Shown here: positions 60,218 through 64,000 of the stretch, piece after piece
How the letters are laid out: each line of letters starts with the position of its first letter
Position numbering within the stretch: the first letter of the stretch is position 1
Assembly: GCA_947495425.1 (NCBI GenBank)
Contig: CANLYR010000003.1
Span: 177,181-241,180, forward strand
Direction: 5' to 3'
DNA: 64,000 bases
From: an uncultured Aquimarina sp.
GTDB lineage: Bacteria > Bacteroidota > Bacteroidia > Flavobacteriales > Flavobacteriaceae
Translations under genes and position numbers: made by a program
The notes under the pieces: generated by a model
The model's database searches: none
Told to the model about the DNA's origin: nothing
Seen by the model: only the letters and a program-made list of their open reading frames with translations

Positions 60218-61312
60218 ATGAGTTCGTTTACTTCTAGATACCACAGACAAACTATTCTTCCTGAAATCGGAGCATCTGGTCAGGAAAAACTTACTGCATC
60301 AAAAGTTTTGGTTATTGGAGCAGGAGGATTAGGCTGCCCAATATTACAATATCTTGTAGCCGCTGGCGTGGGCACTGTTGGTATTGTAGATTTTGATAGT
60401 GTCGAAGTTTCAAATCTACATCGCCAGGTACTGTATGGAGAACATTCAATAGGCAAAAATAAAGCCCTTACCGCAAAGAATTATCTAACTAACCTAAATC
60501 CAGAAATTATTATCCATGCTTATCCCGAAAAATTAACACCCAAAAATGCAATATCCCTTTTTTCTCAATATGATATCATTGTAGATGGTACCGATAATTT
60601 TGCTACTCGGTATTTGGTTAACGATGCTTGTGTGATTACTAATACACCTTTAGTCTACGGTGCTATTTTTAAATACGAAGGCCAAGTGTCGGTTTTTAAT
60701 TATCAAAAAGGTCCTACATACCGATGTTTATTTCCTCAACCCCCAAAAGCAGGCAGCGTACCTTCTTGTTCAGAAATTGGTGTTTTAGGAGTACTCCCCG
60801 GTATTATAGGAAGTATGCAAGCAAATGAAGTCTTAAAAATTATTCTAGGGATTGGCGATGTTCTTAGCGGAAAATTAATGATGTATGATAGCCTTTCTGC
60901 TAAATTTTCTACATTTTCAATACCTCGTGTTGACGCTGAGATCTCTAAAGTATTAGCTGCCAAAGCTGATTTTGAAGCTAAGGATTATGATCTTTTCTGC
61001 GGAATTAAAAAAAGTATTGAAATCGTAGCTAAGGATGTATTTCAATTAGAAGATATTCAGTGTATCGATGTTCGTGAAGCTCATGAACAGCCAAAAATAA
61101 AAAGTCTACATCCTATTTGTATTCCTCTAGGAACACTAAAAGAACAATTAAACATGCTTGATACAGAAAGAGAAACAATTGTTTTTTGCCAATCAGGTTT
61201 CCGAAGTAAAAAAGCTGTAGCACTGCTACTTGAGCAAGGATTTAAAAATGTTTCTCATGTAAAAGGAGGTGCCGTAGCACTTTATGAACATGAGGCAGTA
61301 AAAGAACTATAG
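60218..61312 (+). CDS. moeB: MoeB-type adenylyltransferase with C-terminal rhodanese domain
   Basis: 364 residues. Residues 1-240 are the ThiF/MoeB fold (GAGGLGCPILQYLVAAGVG, RYLVNDACVI). Residues about 260-360 are a rhodanese domain with active Cys in VFCQSGFRSKKAV. It activates MoaD's C-terminal Gly, and the rhodanese half probably supplies persulfide sulfur, as in other MoeBR fusions. The zinc CxxC pairs of E. coli MoeB are not evident. Confidence 0.92.
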   Translation: MSSFTSRYHRQTILPEIGASGQEKLTASKVLVIGAGGLGCPILQYLVAAGVGTVGIVDFDSVEVSNLHRQVLYGEHSIGKNKALTAKNYLTNLNPEIIIHAYPEKLTPKNAISLFSQYDIIVDGTDNFATRYLVNDACVITNTPLVYGAIFKYEGQVSVFNYQKGPTYRCLFPQPPKAGSVPSCSEIGVLGVLPGIIGSMQANEVLKIILGIGDVLSGKLMMYDSLSAKFSTFSIPRVDAEISKVLAAKADFEAKDYDLFCGIKKSIEIVAKDVFQLEDIQCIDVREAHEQPKIKSLHPICIPLGTLKEQLNMLDTERETIVFCQSGFRSKKAVALLLEQGFKNVSHVKGGAVALYEHEAVKEL

Positions 61313-61322
61313 AAAATTAGTT

Positions 61323-61766
61323 ATGAAAAAAAAGAAACCAAAAAATGTATTTGTCCCGGGGGCGATTTCGTCTCAATTTATTGGTGAATCTATTGCAAAA
61401 CATCAAACAAAAACCAGCATTGGAGCACACAATATCTTTTTAGGGCAAGTACGTGCTGATGAGATTGATGGCAAAGTCATTACGGCAATCGATTATACCG
61501 CATACGAAGAGATGGCAAATCAAAAATTTCATGAAATACGCGAAGCTACTTTCGAGAAGTTTGACCTTACCTGTATGCATATCTATCACAGCCTTGGTAT
61601 AGTAAATGCAGGAGAAATCTGCTTATTTGTCTTTGTATCGTCACCAAGAAGAAAGGTAGTTTTTGATGCCTTAGAATTTGTAGTTGAAACAATCAAGGCA
61701 GATGTTCCCATTTTTGGGAAAGAAGTTTTTGAAGATCAAACTCATCAGTGGAAACAAAATAGCTAA
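61323..61766 (+). CDS. moaE: molybdopterin synthase large subunit MoaE
   Basis: 147 residues. Signature GAHNIFLGQVRADEIDGKVITAIDYTAYEEMA and CLFVFVSSPRRKVVFDALEFVVETIKADVPIFGKE, including the catalytic Lys region, near the usual length of 150. With MoaD it forms molybdopterin synthase. Confidence 0.94.
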   Translation: MKKKKPKNVFVPGAISSQFIGESIAKHQTKTSIGAHNIFLGQVRADEIDGKVITAIDYTAYEEMANQKFHEIREATFEKFDLTCMHIYHSLGIVNAGEICLFVFVSSPRRKVVFDALEFVVETIKADVPIFGKEVFEDQTHQWKQNS

Positions 61767-61933
61767 TTCTATTTTGTGAATTTTAAAGAAAATCCTGTCA
61801 TCACGAGCGAAGTCGAGAGATAGTCAATTTTATAAATGAAATATTTTGACTCCGCAATGTAACAGTGAGTTCATGAAATAATATTTTCAGAAAATATCTC
61901 TTTTTGAATTTTTTAATTTGTTATTTATAATAC
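61767..61933. other. spacer within the Moco operon
   Basis: 167 bp with TCACGAGCGAAGTCGAGAGATAG, a sequence that looks like a dispersed flavobacterial intergenic element, and otherwise nothing recognisable. It may carry an internal promoter for moaCB-moaA. Confidence 0.4.
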
Positions 61934-62845
61934 ATGGTAGATATCACGCATAAAACGTCAACGTTACGAATTGCAACAGCACAAGCAGTTGTTAAAGTGA
62001 GTACCCGAGAAACGATTGAAGCGATACAAAAAGGTACAGTTCCCAAAGGTGATGTATTTGCTATGAGTAAGGCTGCAGGATTATTAGGTGTAAAAAAAAC
62101 TCCTGACCTGCTTCCGGATTGTCATCCGCTTCCTATAGAGTATACGGGTATTGATTATAAAATTGAAGACCTTAAAATTACAGTTTTGGTCACTATAAAA
62201 ACCATTTATAAAACCGGTGTAGAGGTCGAAGCTATGCATGGGGCAAGTGTGGTTGCATTAAATATGTATGACATGCTGAAACCCATAGATAAGGGAGTAG
62301 AAATTCACCATATCAAACTATTAGAGAAAAAAGGAGGGAAATCAGATTATAAAGATAAGTTCCGTAACGATTTGCGGGCGGCAGTTATCGTATGTTCTGA
62401 TACGATTTCTGAAGGAAAAAAAGAAGATAAAGCGGGTAAAGCCATCATCTCAAAACTAGAAGCCTGTGAAGTCGATATTCTGGATTATATAATTATTCCT
62501 GATGAAACAGAAATCATTCAGGAAAAAGCAAGACAGTATCAAGAAAAAGGAGCTGACTTAATCATTTATACAGGAGGTACTGGCCTCTCAAAAAGAGATG
62601 TAACTCCCGAAGCCTTAAAACCGCTATTAGACCGCACTATTCCGGGAATTGAAGAAGCCATTCGCAACTATGGCCAAGATCGTATGCCTTATGCCATGTT
62701 ATCGAGAAGTGTTGCCGGAACGATAAAAAACACCTTGGTATTAGCACTCCCAGGATCTACAAATGGAGCAAAAGAATCCATGGATGCCATTTTTCCTGAA
62801 GTATTGCATGTGTTTAGAATTTTAAAAGGTGCCAGACATGACTAA
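61934..62845 (+). CDS. MoaC-MoaB/MogA fusion protein
   Basis: 303 residues. The N-terminal half (1-145) is MoaC: HPLPIEYTGIDY, EVEAMHGASVVALNMYDMLKP, converting the radical product of MoaA to cyclic pyranopterin. The C-terminal half (150-303) is the MoaB/MogA molybdopterin-adenylating domain: AVIVCSDTISEGKKEDKAG, YTGGTGLSKRDVTPEAL and LALPGSTNGAKES. It joins an early and a late step of the pathway in one chain, as in some other Bacteroidetes. moaA overlaps its end by 8 bp. Confidence 0.92.
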   Translation: MVDITHKTSTLRIATAQAVVKVSTRETIEAIQKGTVPKGDVFAMSKAAGLLGVKKTPDLLPDCHPLPIEYTGIDYKIEDLKITVLVTIKTIYKTGVEVEAMHGASVVALNMYDMLKPIDKGVEIHHIKLLEKKGGKSDYKDKFRNDLRAAVIVCSDTISEGKKEDKAGKAIISKLEACEVDILDYIIIPDETEIIQEKARQYQEKGADLIIYTGGTGLSKRDVTPEALKPLLDRTIPGIEEAIRNYGQDRMPYAMLSRSVAGTIKNTLVLALPGSTNGAKESMDAIFPEVLHVFRILKGARHD

Positions 62846-63887
62846 GCCAGACGCTAAACATAACAAGTTTTCGAAACCAGTTACATCTGGAAAAGATAGC
62901 ATACTTACAGATACTTTTGGCAGGAAACACAACTATCTTCGTATTTCGCTCACCGAGCGTTGCAATTTGCGATGTACCTATTGTATGCCAGCAGAAGGTA
63001 TTCAATTATCTCCAAAGGAACACATCATGACGTATGAAGAAATCTATACTATAGCCAAAGAGTTTGTAAATCTGGGCGTTACAAAAATTCGTTTAACAGG
63101 AGGAGAGCCACTGGTTCGTAAAGATGCTGCACTCATTATCGAAAAGCTTGCTTCGCTTCCTGTAGCACTTACATTAACTACAAATGGTGTGATCGTAGAT
63201 AAATTTATAGACCATTTTAAAAAATGTGGTATCAGAACCCTTAATGTAAGCCTGGATTCTTTAGACACCAAAAAGAATACAGATATTACCCGAAGAAACT
63301 ATTTTGAGAAAGTATATCAAAACATTATGCTTCTGGTTAATGAAGGTTTTACTGTAAAGGTGAATTGTGTGCTAATGAAAGGCTTTAATGATAACGAAAT
63401 TATTGATTTTATCAATTTTAGCAAAAAGCTACCTTTACATATTCGTTTTATAGAATTTATGCCCTTTGATGGAAATCGTTGGAATATGGATAAAATGGTT
63501 TCGTTGCAAGAAGTGCTTTCTGAAGTACAGGCAAACTTCAAAAAAGAAGAGATAATCAAACTCGAGGACGCTCCTAATGACACTACCAAAAGCTATAAAA
63601 TAAAGGGGTATCAAGGCACATTTGCCATTATTAGCTCGGTGACCAATCCTTTTTGTGATGGATGCAATAGAATACGTCTTACAGCCAATGGGCAAATAAA
63701 AAACTGCTTATTTTCTTCAAAAGAATCTGATCTGTTAACCTCGCTAAGAGCAGGGAAATCGATAACTGCTATTGTTCAAAAAGCAATTCAAACCAAACAT
63801 AAAATTCGTAATGGAATGGATACCTTGGATAAATTTAAACAAATAGATGAGCACAATAACAGAAGTATGATTACGATTGGAGGGTAA
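62838..63887 (+). CDS. moaA: GTP 3',8-cyclase MoaA
   Basis: 349 residues from ATG 62838 (a GTG 9 bp upstream is the alternative). Radical SAM motif CNLRCTYCMPAEG, and a second 4Fe-4S cluster near the C-terminus (FCDGCNRIRLTANGQIKNCL). TIGG at the end keeps the required C-terminal Gly-Gly. It makes 3',8-cyclo-GTP, the first step of Moco synthesis. Last gene of the cluster visible in the window. Confidence 0.95.
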   Translation: MTKPDAKHNKFSKPVTSGKDSILTDTFGRKHNYLRISLTERCNLRCTYCMPAEGIQLSPKEHIMTYEEIYTIAKEFVNLGVTKIRLTGGEPLVRKDAALIIEKLASLPVALTLTTNGVIVDKFIDHFKKCGIRTLNVSLDSLDTKKNTDITRRNYFEKVYQNIMLLVNEGFTVKVNCVLMKGFNDNEIIDFINFSKKLPLHIRFIEFMPFDGNRWNMDKMVSLQEVLSEVQANFKKEEIIKLEDAPNDTTKSYKIKGYQGTFAIISSVTNPFCDGCNRIRLTANGQIKNCLFSSKESDLLTSLRAGKSITAIVQKAIQTKHKIRNGMDTLDKFKQIDEHNNRSMITIGG

Positions 63888-63927
63888 CACAGTACACAAA
63901 GAACATTGATTTACAATAAACTAACCC

Positions 63928-63981
63928 GTTGTGCATTTAGAAAAAGTTGTGCAAACTGCTAAAAGGCAGTAAATTGTAGTT
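63928..63981. repeat. 54-bp dispersed repeat, copy B
   Basis: Inverted copy of 47138-47191 (50 of 54 matching). CTAACCC precedes it, and it includes AACTGC-TAAAAG-GCAGT, a small hairpin. It lies 40 bp after moaA and may continue past the window. Confidence 0.7.
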
Positions 63982-64000
63982 ACCACACAACAATTTAATA

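Noticed and set aside
1..64000. CRISPR arrays, rRNA genes and insertion sequences
   Set aside because: I looked for regular direct repeats, rRNA-like stretches and transposase genes and found none.

Overview
The window looks like chromosomal DNA of a marine member of the Flavobacteriaceae. It is AT-rich. Promoters fit the Bacteroidetes TTTG / TAnnTTTG type. The families are typical of the group: TonB receptor with a CarboxypepD_reg domain, TPR-HTH regulator, DUF4230, DUF4260, DUF4407, DUF2490, and a GH16 agarase/porphyranase-like enzyme. I cannot fix the genus.

Layout. 0-17 kb is ordinary backbone: a truncated GH16 gene, a membrane TPR-HTH regulator, ruvC, hemW, a run of small conserved genes, a membrane MutS-like ATPase, a hydroxyproline epimerase/dehydrogenase pair, DUF4407, a BlaI/BlaR1-like pair and an M20 dipeptidase. 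17.4-25.1 kb is a 7.7-kb integrated element in the 3' end of tRNA-Leu(UAG). It has a 15-bp att duplication, a tyrosine integrase, arm-type repeats, an excisionase-like HTH protein, a Rep-like protein, iteron-like repeats and unrecognised cargo. The tRNA's original terminator is stranded beyond the right att site.

25.3-46.5 kb is the unusual part. Six stand-alone SRPBCC (START/Bet v1-like) proteins, one of them with two domains, plus a DUF2652-SRPBCC fusion are packed in with an RND/MMPL exporter, a LolA-like periplasmic protein, a DUF1302-like outer-membrane barrel, three DinB-fold proteins, three TetR regulators, an AraC regulator and an ECF-type sigma factor. Four copies of one bipartite promoter, TGTCACA-N16-ATCTAA, lie upstream of the sigma gene, two SRPBCC genes and the RND operon. 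TetR-type 16-bp operators mark other genes of the region. I read this as a sigma-controlled system for handling and exporting a hydrophobic molecule, probably acquired. Its cargo is unknown.

47-64 kb returns to backbone: a mercuric-reductase-like flavoprotein, a lipoprotein beta-carbonic anhydrase, outer-membrane proteins, a PilJ-domain periplasmic protein next to a two-component system, a TonB receptor with a Cys/His-rich DUF6660-like partner, and a nearly complete molybdenum-cofactor operon (moeA, modE-like, mobA, moaD, moeB, moaE, moaC-moaB fusion, moaA). A 54-bp repeat occurs in opposite orientations at about 47.1 kb and 63.9 kb, bracketing this last segment.
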